A stretch of 64,000 nt of DNA from Sphingobacterium paludis (GTDB lineage: Bacteria; Bacteroidota; Bacteroidia; Sphingobacteriales; Sphingobacteriaceae), in NCBI RefSeq assembly GCF_004364125.1, contig NZ_SNZV01000006.1:62001-126000 (forward strand), read 5' to 3'. Below are positions 43,377 to 51,405 of the stretch, piece after piece. The position numbers and the translations under genes were made by a program. The notes below the pieces were generated by a model. That model worked only from the letters and a program-made list of their open reading frames with translations. It did no database searches and was not told where the DNA came from. Position 1 is the first letter of the stretch. Each line of letters starts with the position of its first letter.

Positions 43377-44063
43377 ATGCGCAAAAACTATGTCATCATC
43401 GTTGCCGGCGGCAGCGGTAGCCGTATGAACAGCGACCTGCCCAAACAATTTTTACTATTGGCAGGTAAGCCTGTGCTCATGCATACCATAGAGCGCTTCA
43501 CGCGTGCTACAAGTAACCCGAAGATCATCGTCGTGCTGAACGAGTCTTTGTTAAACTATTGGAAGATACTGGGTAAGGAACATCATTTCGAAATTCCGCA
43601 CGCTGTTGTCAAAGGTGGCAACAGCCGATTTCAAAGTGTAAAAAATGGGCTGGAAAAGATATTTCAGCTAGAGGCTGACAATCTAGAGCAGGTGGGTATT
43701 GCCATCCATGACGGGGCTCGGCCGTTAATTTCGCCGAACCTGATAGATGATTGCTTCGACGCACTGTACGAACATCAGGCTACGGTTGTTGCTGTACAAA
43801 GTACAAACTCGGTTAGGATAGGCTCAGTTTCGGAAAGTGAATCTATCGACAGAGATAGCGTTTGGATGATTCAAACACCACAAACATTCAGCGCACAGGT
43901 ACTAAAAGAAGCCTTTTTACAATCGGAGCTCGCATCCTTCACCGATGATGCTTCCGTTGTAGAAAAATTGGGCTATCCTATACACATCATCCCCGGTGAC
44001 CATAAGAATATTAAAATCACTTTTGAAGACGATCTGAAGATAGCCCAACTCTACTTACAATAA
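43377..44063 (+). CDS. ispD: 2-C-methyl-D-erythritol 4-phosphate cytidylyltransferase
   Basis: A 228-residue enzyme with the CTP-binding signature VAGGSGSRMNSDLPKQFL near the N-terminus, AIHDGARPLIS near 105 and FTDDASVVEKLG near 188. It makes CDP-methylerythritol in the MEP isoprenoid pathway. It sits 15 nt after sbcC, an operon of unrelated functions. Its stop is 8 nt from the convergent small membrane protein gene. Confidence 0.96.
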   Translation: MRKNYVIIVAGGSGSRMNSDLPKQFLLLAGKPVLMHTIERFTRATSNPKIIVVLNESLLNYWKILGKEHHFEIPHAVVKGGNSRFQSVKNGLEKIFQLEADNLEQVGIAIHDGARPLISPNLIDDCFDALYEHQATVVAVQSTNSVRIGSVSESESIDRDSVWMIQTPQTFSAQVLKEAFLQSELASFTDDASVVEKLGYPIHIIPGDHKNIKITFEDDLKIAQLYLQ

Positions 44064-44071
44064 CGTCAAAC

Positions 44072-44224
44072 TTAAGCGGCGCCTCTGATAACACGCAAAA
44101 GAATCGCGATAATAGCTATAACTAATAAAATGTGAATGATACCACCTGTTGCGTATCCGCCGAAAAAGCTAACCGCCCAAATTATTACTAAAATAACGGC
44201 TACTAAATAAAGAATGTTTCCCAT
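44072..44224 (-). CDS. Small hydrophobic membrane protein (Lmo0937/DUF5670-like)
   Basis: A 50-residue, almost wholly hydrophobic protein predicted as two membrane helices around FFGGYATGGIIH. The pattern MGNILYLVAVILVIIWAVSF followed by GG and a second helix ending LLRVIRG matches the lmo0937 / DUF5670 family of small membrane proteins, which are often stress-induced and copy-rich in Bacteroidota. Start ATG at 44224. Too short for most gene finders. No transcription signal was identified upstream. Confidence 0.8.
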   Translation of the reverse strand: MGNILYLVAVILVIIWAVSFFGGYATGGIIHILLVIAIIAILLRVIRGAA

Positions 44225-44325
44225 AATTTTACAATTGAAATTAAAAATCCTTGTTTTTATTTACATCTATTGAACAAGGTAACTATGGGAAAAGTTTTGG
44301 TTTATTTTCACTATTGTTTTTGGCC

Positions 44326-45090
44326 TTAGATCACGATAGATAAGCCATCATAGGCCAGCTTAACACCAACTGGCAAATCACGGCTAATATCGTCATGCTT
44401 TCCAAAGCGATGGCTGATATGGGTGAGGTAGGTTTGTTCAGCGCCCACCTCCTTTGCAAAGGCCAGTGCTTCCTCCTTCGTGAAGTGGGATATATGAGGT
44501 TCGTTTTGCAAAGCGTTTACCACAAGTACCTTCACGCCTTCCAATAGCACTTTTGACGTATCTGCCACCGTTTTTGCATCAGTAATGTAAGCAAAATCGC
44601 CTATCCGAAACCCCAACACGGGCATCTTATGATGCATCACTTCGATAGGAAGAATGCGTAATTCCTTAACAAAAAAGGGTTCACCAGACACAATGGGCTT
44701 CAATTCCAATCGCGGCACGCCTGGGTATTTTATTTCGCCGAAAGCGTAGTAAAATTCCCGCTTTAAGGCCTCATGGGTAGCTAAGCTTCCATAGACGGGG
44801 ATAGATTGCTGTTGCTGATAATTAAACGCGCGAACATCATCCATACCTGCGATATGGTCTTTGTGGGAATGCGTAATCAGCACCACATCCAAATGCCTCA
44901 CGTCCTGTCGCAACATCTGATAACGAAAGTCCGGCCCCGTATCAACAACGATATGCAAATCACCGATTTCCATATAAATCGAAGTGCGCAGTCTTTTATC
45001 CCGGCCGTCTGTTGACTGGCAAACATCACATTGGCATGCGATCACGGGTACGCCCTGGGATGTGCCGGTGCCTAGAAATGTCACCTTCAC
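44326..45090 (-). CDS. MBL-fold metal-dependent hydrolase (PhnP-like)
   Basis: A 254-residue metallo-beta-lactamase-fold protein: start VTFLGTGTSQGVPVIACQCDVC, with the Cys cluster typical of PhnP/RNase Z-like phosphodiesterases, the metal motif HSHKDHIAG near residue 75, VMHHKMPVLGF near 160 and ITDAKTVAD near 180. Probably a phosphodiesterase; substrate unknown. The start is GTG in a GTGA overlap with the upstream small gene. Last gene of a reverse-strand run. Confidence 0.88.
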   Translation of the reverse strand: MKVTFLGTGTSQGVPVIACQCDVCQSTDGRDKRLRTSIYMEIGDLHIVVDTGPDFRYQMLRQDVRHLDVVLITHSHKDHIAGMDDVRAFNYQQQQSIPVYGSLATHEALKREFYYAFGEIKYPGVPRLELKPIVSGEPFFVKELRILPIEVMHHKMPVLGFRIGDFAYITDAKTVADTSKVLLEGVKVLVVNALQNEPHISHFTKEEALAFAKEVGAEQTYLTHISHRFGKHDDISRDLPVGVKLAYDGLSIVI

Positions 45091-45359
45091 AATTCGGCCT
45101 CTACTTTCCGTATAGCTTTATAAAATTCGCGCTTCTTATCGTCCAAACTCGACAGATCAATGTCCATCTCGCGAAGCAACTGAATCAACGATTGTATCCT
45201 TACTTCTAGGTTCGAAAATTTATTTACCATAATCACTTTGGTATGTTGGAGTACGCAAGCACCCGTCCGGAAGGAGCCTTTTTCGTACCGCACTCTATAC
45301 CCAAGATCGGCAAACAGCTCTTCGAGCTTTCCTAAATTATGTTGTGTAAATGGAATCAC
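45087..45359 (-). CDS. Small conserved-looking protein of unknown function
   Basis: A 90-residue protein with a positively charged N-terminal region (LGYRVRYEKGSFRTGACVLQ) and helical C-terminus. Overlaps the MBL gene by 4 nt (GTGA) and is probably translated with it; the coupling suggests a shared pathway. Its own start is a GTG at 45359. Not recognised as a named family. Confidence 0.7.
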   Translation of the reverse strand: MIPFTQHNLGKLEELFADLGYRVRYEKGSFRTGACVLQHTKVIMVNKFSNLEVRIQSLIQLLREMDIDLSSLDDKKREFYKAIRKVEAEL

Positions 45360-45419
45360 TCTTCTTTATTTTAAGCCAAAATAACAAACTTTGAACGATA
45401 TACCGATTTTAAAGTGCTG

Positions 45420-46415
45420 TTATTTTTTTAACCATACTTTTTCTATATAACTCCCTAAAAATCCGGATCCATAAGCAATAAGTTGTGTATAAGCGGCTAG
45501 TACGCTCAACACGCCGATCCAAACGCTTTTTGTAGTAAGACACGCATGTAAGAAGAGTAAAAAGGTATAAATCGACAATAGCGAATTCCCGAACAGCATC
45601 AATATCAAAACAACCACAGATGTCGTATGAAACAAAATGCCAACAACATTGAGTACGAGTAAACAGGCTAATCCCAATACAAACACCGCCGGTAAAGCAT
45701 GAACCGGTTTTAATTCCTGAGGAAACATTTGGTAAATATCGATGCGACCTTTACCAAAAAAGTTGGTTTGTTTGAAAAATTGGAGGAATGTCGCACGCCG
45801 CTTATGGTATACAAAAGCTTCAGGGATCAATCCTACGCGAAAGCCCATATCAATCATCCGGATACTGAACTCAATATCTTCCGAGCGCCTCGGAAGCTTG
45901 AAGCCCTTAGTTAAATCATACACCGCTCTCGACAGGCCCATATTAAAACTTCGGGGATGAAAAGCACCCACCCGCGCTTTATTACCACGAATCCCACCAG
46001 TCGTAAACGGACTGGTCATCGAATAGCTAATTGCCTTCTGGATCGGCGTGAAAGATGCGTGTGCAGCATCAGGTCCGCCAAAAGCATCCCAGCCATCTCG
46101 CCGCAATCCCTTTATGACCTGGTCAAAATAATCATGTGGCACTAAAATATCTGAGTCAAATACGATAAAATAATCTCCCTTAGCCCGCGCAAATCCGAAA
46201 TTACGGGCAAACCCCTGCCCCTCATTGGGCTTTTCGAAATAGCGCACATCCAGCACATCCACGTACTTTTCCACAATATCCTTCGCAGGCTTGGTAGAAC
46301 CATCCTCCACAATGATAACCTCAAATTGGCGGTATCGTTGCATCGTTAACGACTGCAACAATTCGTCAATTTCTTGTGGACGATTGAAAAGCGGAATAAT
46401 AATGGAAAAAAACAT
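45420..46415 (-). CDS. Family 2 glycosyltransferase with C-terminal membrane segments
   Basis: A 331-residue GT2 enzyme: GT-A fold with IIPLFNRPQEI and VEDGSTKPAKD (nucleotide-sugar site), the DxD motif in FDSDILVP near residue 88, and an acceptor-site region LPRRSEDIEFSIRM. Three or four membrane helices follow from about 240. It lies 1 nt after the stop of another GT2 gene, so both act together, probably in cell-envelope glycan synthesis. Confidence 0.9.
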   Translation of the reverse strand: MFFSIIIPLFNRPQEIDELLQSLTMQRYRQFEVIIVEDGSTKPAKDIVEKYVDVLDVRYFEKPNEGQGFARNFGFARAKGDYFIVFDSDILVPHDYFDQVIKGLRRDGWDAFGGPDAAHASFTPIQKAISYSMTSPFTTGGIRGNKARVGAFHPRSFNMGLSRAVYDLTKGFKLPRRSEDIEFSIRMIDMGFRVGLIPEAFVYHKRRATFLQFFKQTNFFGKGRIDIYQMFPQELKPVHALPAVFVLGLACLLVLNVVGILFHTTSVVVLILMLFGNSLLSIYTFLLFLHACLTTKSVWIGVLSVLAAYTQLIAYGSGFLGSYIEKVWLKK

Positions 46416-46416
46416 A

Positions 46417-47364
46417 TTATATCACTTCCTCGATATGATATTTATTTCGGTCGGTTGAATTTCTGGAGACCAGTTCAGCGATAAACCCCGTAAGAAAAAG
46501 CTGCGTTCCGATTAAAATGGCTACGAGCGATAAATAAAACAGCGGTTGATCCGTTACGTTTCGATAGGCGGTTCCATGTGCAATGCTCATCAACTTATCA
46601 AAAATCAAGTATATCGTAATAAAAAAGCCTATCAGAAAACTGATAACACCAATCGCACCGAAAAAGTGCATTGGCCTTTTTCCAAACTTTCCGACAAAGA
46701 AAATCGACACCAGATCTAGAAAACCCTTAACAAATCGACCCGCACCAAATTTCGTTGTTCCATATTTGCGCGGGTAGTGTTTAACGACCTGTTCTTCAAT
46801 CTTAGTAAATCCGGCCCATTTAGCCAACACCGGGATATAGCGATGCATCTCCCCGTAAACCTCTATGCTTTTCACCACCTCTTTCCTGTAGGCTTTCAAA
46901 CCGCAATTGAAGTCATGCAGATTATGGATGCCAGACATCTTACGTGTAGCGGCATTAAAAAGCTTTGTAGGTATGGTTTTGGTTAGCGGGTCATAACGCT
47001 TGGCCTTCCAGCCAGAAACCAAATCGGCGCCCTTCTTAATACAAGCGTAAAGGGCGGGTATCTCGTCTGGGCTATCCTGAAGATCAGCATCCATGGTAAT
47101 GACCACATCTCCCTCGGCCGCGTTAAAGCCAACGTTTAGCGCTGCAGATTTCCCGTAGTTTCTGCGGAATTTCACCGCGATGATTTCCGGATGATTTTCC
47201 TTCAGGCTTTGGATAACCCGCCAGGATGAGTCGCTGCTACCATCATCGACCAGAATGATTTCGTAGGCGAACCCATTTTCCAACATGACCCTACGAATCC
47301 AATCCGTTAATTCGGGAAGGGATTCTTCCTCATTAAACAAAGGAATTACAACTGATATATCCAT
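46417..47364 (-). CDS. Polyprenyl-phosphate glycosyltransferase (DPM1/ArnC-like GT2)
   Basis: A 315-residue GT2 of the polyprenyl-phosphate glycosyltransferase type: VVIPLFNEEESLPEL near the start, LVDDGSSDSS near 40, TMDADLQDSPDEIP (DxD) near 92, and two C-terminal membrane helices about residues 230-300. Such enzymes move a sugar from a nucleotide donor to undecaprenyl phosphate. Start is the ATG at 47364. A 134-bp repeat lies between it and the upstream DUF4199 gene. Confidence 0.9.
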   Translation of the reverse strand: MDISVVIPLFNEEESLPELTDWIRRVMLENGFAYEIILVDDGSSDSSWRVIQSLKENHPEIIAVKFRRNYGKSAALNVGFNAAEGDVVITMDADLQDSPDEIPALYACIKKGADLVSGWKAKRYDPLTKTIPTKLFNAATRKMSGIHNLHDFNCGLKAYRKEVVKSIEVYGEMHRYIPVLAKWAGFTKIEEQVVKHYPRKYGTTKFGAGRFVKGFLDLVSIFFVGKFGKRPMHFFGAIGVISFLIGFFITIYLIFDKLMSIAHGTAYRNVTDQPLFYLSLVAILIGTQLFLTGFIAELVSRNSTDRNKYHIEEVI

Positions 47365-47378
47365 ACTTACTAAAAACG

Positions 47379-47512
47379 GAGACTGTTTAAAGGTGACTAA
47401 TTTTCTTCATGATCTAAAGTCGGAAAGACGACGTGCCCAGCATACATCTTGCTTTTTCGCTTCTCCGCACAATGAGCCCTATTAAATTATGTATGTCCCT
47501 CTAAACAGCCTC
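47379..47512. repeat. Interspersed repeat, copy 1 (terminal inverted repeats)
   Basis: A 134-bp element with imperfect terminal inverted repeats GAGACTGTTTA (47379-47389) and TAAACAGCCTC (47502-47512; 10 of 11 match). Its left end aligns with copy 2 at 57086: CTGTTTAAAGGTGACTAATTTTCTTCAT against CTGTCTAAAAAGTGATTAGTTTTCGTCAT (quoted here only to show the match; 22 of 29 positions). It lies 21 bp downstream of the DUF4199 stop. No coding capacity. Confidence 0.7.
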
Positions 47513-47533
47513 TTTTTGACGTAATTTCTTTAA

Positions 47534-48160
47534 TTAATTTTTATCTTGCCATGGATGAGCCCCATCACCCGGTTGTGGGATATTGAGGAATGCAGGCTTC
47601 TCACGCTTTAAAATAGCCGCTAGTATTAATGCAAACACAAAATACATAATCAAGCTCACTCCAAGCCCCTTCAATGTCTGCCCAATCGAAAAGGTCTGCG
47701 CTTCGTCGCGCGTCTTTTCTAAATCTGCCACTTGCTTGTCAATGCGATCATCGTCAGCACCCACACTTTCCATCGTCTCGATGGTGAAATTGATCGTCTT
47801 GTCGAAAATAATTTGTTGTAGTTCCGGCTTTACGAGGTTAAAAACGGTGGTACCAACAGTGGACAAAATAACCGAAACGGCTAGCATGGTAAAAATACCC
47901 TTTAGCGCCTCGCTGAACGTCCAGAACCCGCCTGCAGACTTACGTAAAACAACCGCGAAATACGCAGATAAACCAATCAGTAGCACAATACCTAAACCTC
48001 CGGTCACTAAGGACGCTACTTTGAAATTCGTGCTATTGGCTAGTACGTAAAACGAAACAATATTGATCACCAGTGATAAAACACCTAAGTAAAGGCCCAA
48101 CCGGATGCCGTCCTTTCTGACGGCTTCAGCAGAGAATTCATTGTTCAAATCGGTCGACAT
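47534..48160 (-). CDS. DUF4199 membrane protein
   Basis: A 208-residue membrane protein with four membrane helices (about 20-40, 50-70, 85-110 and 160-185), a DUF4199 family arrangement with a soluble helical stretch rich in Asp and Glu between helices 3 and 4. Function unknown; in Bacteroidota this family often sits next to a GT2 and a dihydroorotase-like gene, as here. The upstream acidic-protein gene ends 3 nt before its start. Confidence 0.85.
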   Translation of the reverse strand: MSTDLNNEFSAEAVRKDGIRLGLYLGVLSLVINIVSFYVLANSTNFKVASLVTGGLGIVLLIGLSAYFAVVLRKSAGGFWTFSEALKGIFTMLAVSVILSTVGTTVFNLVKPELQQIIFDKTINFTIETMESVGADDDRIDKQVADLEKTRDEAQTFSIGQTLKGLGVSLIMYFVFALILAAILKREKPAFLNIPQPGDGAHPWQDKN

Positions 48161-48163
48161 AAT

Positions 48164-48832
48164 TTATTTGTTAAAGTTTATAATTATTTGATAGATGGCT
48201 AGGTCCGAAGAAACATTCGCAGCATGTGTTGTAAACTCGTCCAACTGCTGCGCCGAAGGTGCTTGTTCTGTAAAAAAGCTTACCATAGGATAGAACAACG
48301 CTTTCAGTTCGTCTTCATGAGACAGCGTGGACGACACCTTAGCAATTTCTTCGAAAGAACTTTCTACTAAAATCTGGTTGGCAATAACTTTCTCATAGAT
48401 TGCATATTCATCCTGAAACTCATCTTCTTCTACCAATAAAAATTCTTTCAGGTAGTCCTCTAGCGATGGTTCGATATCATCGTCTGCGCACTCCCGGAGA
48501 TAAAGGAATATATTGAGCAACTCCGTACCTCTATCGATCGTTTCTTCTTCTATGGCTTCCCATTCTGCAGATTCCAAATAGTCTTCCTCCAATTTTTGGA
48601 CATCCTCTACAAAGAAATTGACCATTAAAAGGTCGAAAAATATTTCCCGAAGCTCCTCGAAGCGCTGATGGTCATCAAACGCCTCATCAAGAGCCGCTAC
48701 TTTCTCCATAAAGGAAGCTTCAAGATTGAAAGCCTTTTCCAAGGCAGACGATATCGCTACATGATCTGTATTTTCCGTTTTTGCGTAGGCCTCTAGCCCA
48801 GCATCAAACGCACTTTTTACTTTTGCATCCAT
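48164..48832 (-). CDS. Acidic alpha-helical protein of unknown function
   Basis: A 222-residue very acidic protein (runs such as EEDYLESAEWEAIEEET and LLVEEDEFQDEYAIYEK), almost all helical with no recognisable motif. It lies 3 nt after the dihydroorotase-like gene and 3 nt before DUF4199, so it is part of that operon. A role as an adapter or chaperone for the neighbouring proteins is possible but unsupported. Confidence 0.7.
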   Translation of the reverse strand: MDAKVKSAFDAGLEAYAKTENTDHVAISSALEKAFNLEASFMEKVAALDEAFDDHQRFEELREIFFDLLMVNFFVEDVQKLEEDYLESAEWEAIEEETIDRGTELLNIFLYLRECADDDIEPSLEDYLKEFLLVEEDEFQDEYAIYEKVIANQILVESSFEEIAKVSSTLSHEDELKALFYPMVSFFTEQAPSAQQLDEFTTHAANVSSDLAIYQIIINFNK

Positions 48833-48835
48833 ATG

Positions 48836-50104
48836 TTATGTATTTTCGACCAATTGGCCATGATTAACTATAGCTTTCACCTTTCCGGTCAATTCTTGCC
48901 CAAATAACGGGCTGTTTGTTGATTTTGATCTATTCGTAGTCGAATCAAACATCCACTTATCTTCCACAGAGAACAGCACGAGGTTAGCTGTGCTTCCTTC
49001 TACGAGCGACGGAATTTCCTGTCGTACAATCTGCCGCGGAGCAACCACAAGCTTGTTCACAATATCTTCGGCCTGCAGTCCAGCCATTACCAATAGGGGT
49101 AATGTTGTTTGTAAACCTATAATGCCATCGTTGGCAATCTGAAATTCAACATTTTTAAACTCTACCTCATGCGGGCTATGCTGTGATACGACTGCATCTA
49201 TCGTGCCGTCTTTGAGGCCTTTTAACAGTGCTTTTACATCCTTATCCGTACGTAGTGGAGGATTCACTTTAAAGTTGCTGTCAAACCCAAGCACCGCATC
49301 GTCACGAAAGACCAGATGGTGTGCAGCAACATCACAAGTTACCTTTACACCCCTTGCTTTTGCTTTCCTTATAAGATCCACAGACTCCACGGTAGATATG
49401 CAGGTAAAATGGATAGGCGCATCATGATATTCCGCCAGCGATAGATCACGTGAAACCATCAGGGATTCGGCCAAGTTTGGTTTGCCCTTCATCCCAAGAA
49501 ATGTACTCACTTCGCCTTCATTCATTTGATTGCCGCCGGCAATAGATTCATCTTCTGCAAAAGAAATGACCAGTGCATTGATACCTTTCGAGTAGAGCAA
49601 CGCCCGGGACATGAGTCCGGCCTGCTGCACGCTGTGGTTGCCATCTGAAAAAGCAATTGCCCCAGCACGCTGCATGTCATACATTTCTGCAAGCTCCTTC
49701 CCTTCCCGTTTTTTGCTAATGGAGCCCACCGGATAAACATCAACGACGTTTCCCTTCGCTGTATTGATGACAAGAGCGATCTCAGACCGGCTATGCAGCG
49801 GCGGATTTGTATTGGGATACACGGCTACACCGGTGTACCCACCACATGCGGCAGCCTCTGTACCGGTCACAATATCTTCCTTTGTTTCAAGACCTGGTTC
49901 GCCAAAATTGGCATGCAGGTCAAAGAAACCAGCCGATACAATAAGCCCGTTTGCATCAATATTCTGCACGTCCTTATCCGACATTTCTAACTTATTTCCC
50001 ACGCGATCAATAATGCCGTCTTTGATCAAAATATCAACAACCTCGCCATGAAGCGCATGATTTGGCAACACAAGTTTAGCAGAGGAAATTAAAATAGTAC
50101 CCAT
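48836..50104 (-). CDS. Dihydroorotase-like protein, probably inactive
   Basis: A 422-residue amidohydrolase-fold protein that aligns with class I dihydroorotases throughout (VDILIKDGIIDRVG, GFFDLHANFGEPGLETKED, AHHL, SQHSPHE). Key metal and catalytic positions are changed: HxH is H64-x-N66, the HAED histidine is Phe (SFAED, about 182), the HVST histidine is Cys (CIST, 235), and the TDHAPH aspartate is Gln (SQHSPH, 308). Only AHHL is intact. It is therefore likely a pseudoenzyme, as PyrC-like non-catalytic partners of aspartate transcarbamylase are in other bacteria. First gene of the operon; a -7 box TACATTTG at 50262-50269 would give a leader of about 150 nt. Confidence 0.85.
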   Translation of the reverse strand: MGTILISSAKLVLPNHALHGEVVDILIKDGIIDRVGNKLEMSDKDVQNIDANGLIVSAGFFDLHANFGEPGLETKEDIVTGTEAAACGGYTGVAVYPNTNPPLHSRSEIALVINTAKGNVVDVYPVGSISKKREGKELAEMYDMQRAGAIAFSDGNHSVQQAGLMSRALLYSKGINALVISFAEDESIAGGNQMNEGEVSTFLGMKGKPNLAESLMVSRDLSLAEYHDAPIHFTCISTVESVDLIRKAKARGVKVTCDVAAHHLVFRDDAVLGFDSNFKVNPPLRTDKDVKALLKGLKDGTIDAVVSQHSPHEVEFKNVEFQIANDGIIGLQTTLPLLVMAGLQAEDIVNKLVVAPRQIVRQEIPSLVEGSTANLVLFSVEDKWMFDSTTNRSKSTNSPLFGQELTGKVKAIVNHGQLVENT

Positions 50105-50313
50105 GTATAGTATTTAAAACGAATGAACAACAAAAAATGGAATAATGAAGAAGGTTAACACCCACAGCGGACGGGGTAACAAAAGCTGTTTTTTTTCCGA
50201 AGAAAAACCAATGAAATATGAGTGATGTACGTCCAAATCTGCGAACTGTTTCATTGAAAAACAAATGTACAAAATATATTGGAACGCCCTTCTAAAAATA
50301 TGTGTTTTTGAAA

Positions 50314-50877
50314 CTATTCGCCCCAAGAGTAGCTATCCACGCGGATGTCACAGAGGGCTAGCACCCGATCCACCACCGTAGCAGCAAGTTCTTCGAAGGT
50401 GTTGGGGTTACTGTAGAACGATGGGCTTGCCGGACAAATAATGCCTCCAGCCTGTGTGACAGCAGCCATATTTTGGAGGTGAATATGACTTAAGGGCGTT
50501 TCTCGCGTCACTAAAACCAACCGACGACGCTCTTTTAAAATAACATCGGCGGCGCGGGTGGTCAAGTCAGACGAGATACCGTGTGCAATACGCGCTAAAG
50601 TTCCCATCGAACATGGACACACGATCATCGTATCAAATCCTGCAGAGCCCGACGCAAATGGAGCCATGAAATCGCCCTTATCATAAAATTTGTGGCTATA
50701 CCGTTGAAATTCATCCGTACCTAATTCAAATTTCCAAACGTCTTTTGCATTATCCGACATGACAACAGCAACCGCGTCCACCTGCGTCTGCAAATTAGCT
50801 AATTTATCCAATAACACTTTTGCATAGAGTGAGCCACTGGCTCCCGTAACAGCAACTACTACTTTTTTCTTCTGCAT
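50314..50877 (-). CDS. ubiX: Flavin prenyltransferase UbiX
   Basis: A 187-residue UbiX/Pad1 family protein with the N-terminal VAVTGASGSLYAKVLLDKL, CPCSMGTLARIAHGISSDLTTRAADV (FMN/dimethylallyl site) and LVLVTRETPLSHIHLQNM. It makes prenylated FMN, the cofactor of UbiD decarboxylases; no UbiD gene lies in the window. A -7 box TAGCTTTG (complement of 50894-50901) places its transcription start near 50888, so it has its own promoter separate from the small RNA candidate upstream. Confidence 0.95.
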   Translation of the reverse strand: MQKKKVVVAVTGASGSLYAKVLLDKLANLQTQVDAVAVVMSDNAKDVWKFELGTDEFQRYSHKFYDKGDFMAPFASGSAGFDTMIVCPCSMGTLARIAHGISSDLTTRAADVILKERRRLVLVTRETPLSHIHLQNMAAVTQAGGIICPASPSFYSNPNTFEELAATVVDRVLALCDIRVDSYSWGE

Positions 50878-51010
50878 GTTCGTTTCGATTACGCAAAGCT
50901 AACAAAAAAACAGATGGAAATGTTCGCTATGGACTGGTATAAAGACAAACGCCTTCTTAACAAAGAAGTTAACCACTTGAAAACAAAAAAATTACGACAT
51001 AACATTTGAC

Positions 51011-51086
51011 TTTATAAAAAAGTAAGGGTCGAATAAGACTATTCGACCCCACATCTACCTATGAAAAACATGCCCTTGGGGAGGGC
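51011..51086 (-). ncRNA. Candidate small RNA 3 (about 75 nt)
   Basis: Reverse strand from about 51086: a 6-bp hairpin TGCCCT-CCCCA-AGGGCA (51087-51071; C-rich loop), then ATGTTTTTCATAGGTAGATG, then a perfect 10-bp stem GGGTCGAATA/TATTCGACCC (51049-51040 with 51035-51026) with an AGAC/GTCT loop, followed by TTACTTTTTTAT. It has an exact consensus promoter at 51091-51121 and no ORF. ubiX has its own promoter further downstream, so this is not simply the ubiX leader. It contains ATAGGTA, related to ATAGGTTTA of candidate 1. Confidence 0.68.
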
Positions 51087-51090
51087 AGTA

Positions 51091-51121
51091 CAAAAGTACC
51101 TTTAAGTTTAAAATACACAAA
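51091..51121 (-). promoter_or_regulatory. Consensus promoter of candidate small RNA 3
   Basis: Reverse strand: TTTG (complement of 51118-51121), 19-nt spacer, TACTTTTG (complement of 51091-51098). Perfect match to TTTG-N19-TAnnTTTG; start predicted near 51086. Confidence 0.75.
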
Positions 51122-51251
51122 CTTTTCGTAAAGTTTTTTTAGACAATGTAGAAAAACAACTACAAGCATTATCAGGAATATCACGAAAATAGAGATCCAT
51201 TATCATTCCGATGGGATAATCCGTCAATTCCTATAATTTTCTCAAAATTTC

Positions 51252-51274
51252 AGCAGATAATACATCTGCTTTTT
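51252..51274 (+). terminator. Small terminator-like hairpin
   Basis: AGCAGAT (51252-51258) and ATCTGCT (51264-51270), a perfect 7-bp stem with a 5-nt loop, then TTTT. No gene ends nearby on the forward strand, so the transcript it might close is unknown. Confidence 0.4.
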
Positions 51275-51405
51275 GTAACGACGGTAGGATCTCCTCATCA
51301 GATGGTAAACGAACGGGGTAATTTTGAACAGCCTAAATATTATTCACAAATTAGCTGATTTTGGTATTTTTTTGTTTAATTCGTATACGTCAAACACACA
51401 CACGG

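Larger units (their letters stand above)
50878..51405. other. 528-base intergenic region with a small RNA candidate and a second hairpin
   Basis: Between ubiX (reverse) and the ankyrin gene (forward). It holds the ubiX promoter, candidate small RNA 3 with its promoter (51011-51121), and a terminator-like hairpin at 51252-51274. The remaining sequence, about 51122-51251 and 51275-51405, shows no supported gene. Confidence 0.6.

Noticed and set aside
51252..51274. Hairpin considered as a fourth small RNA terminator
   Set aside because: No consensus promoter was found at a suitable distance on either strand, so it is listed only as a terminator-like hairpin.
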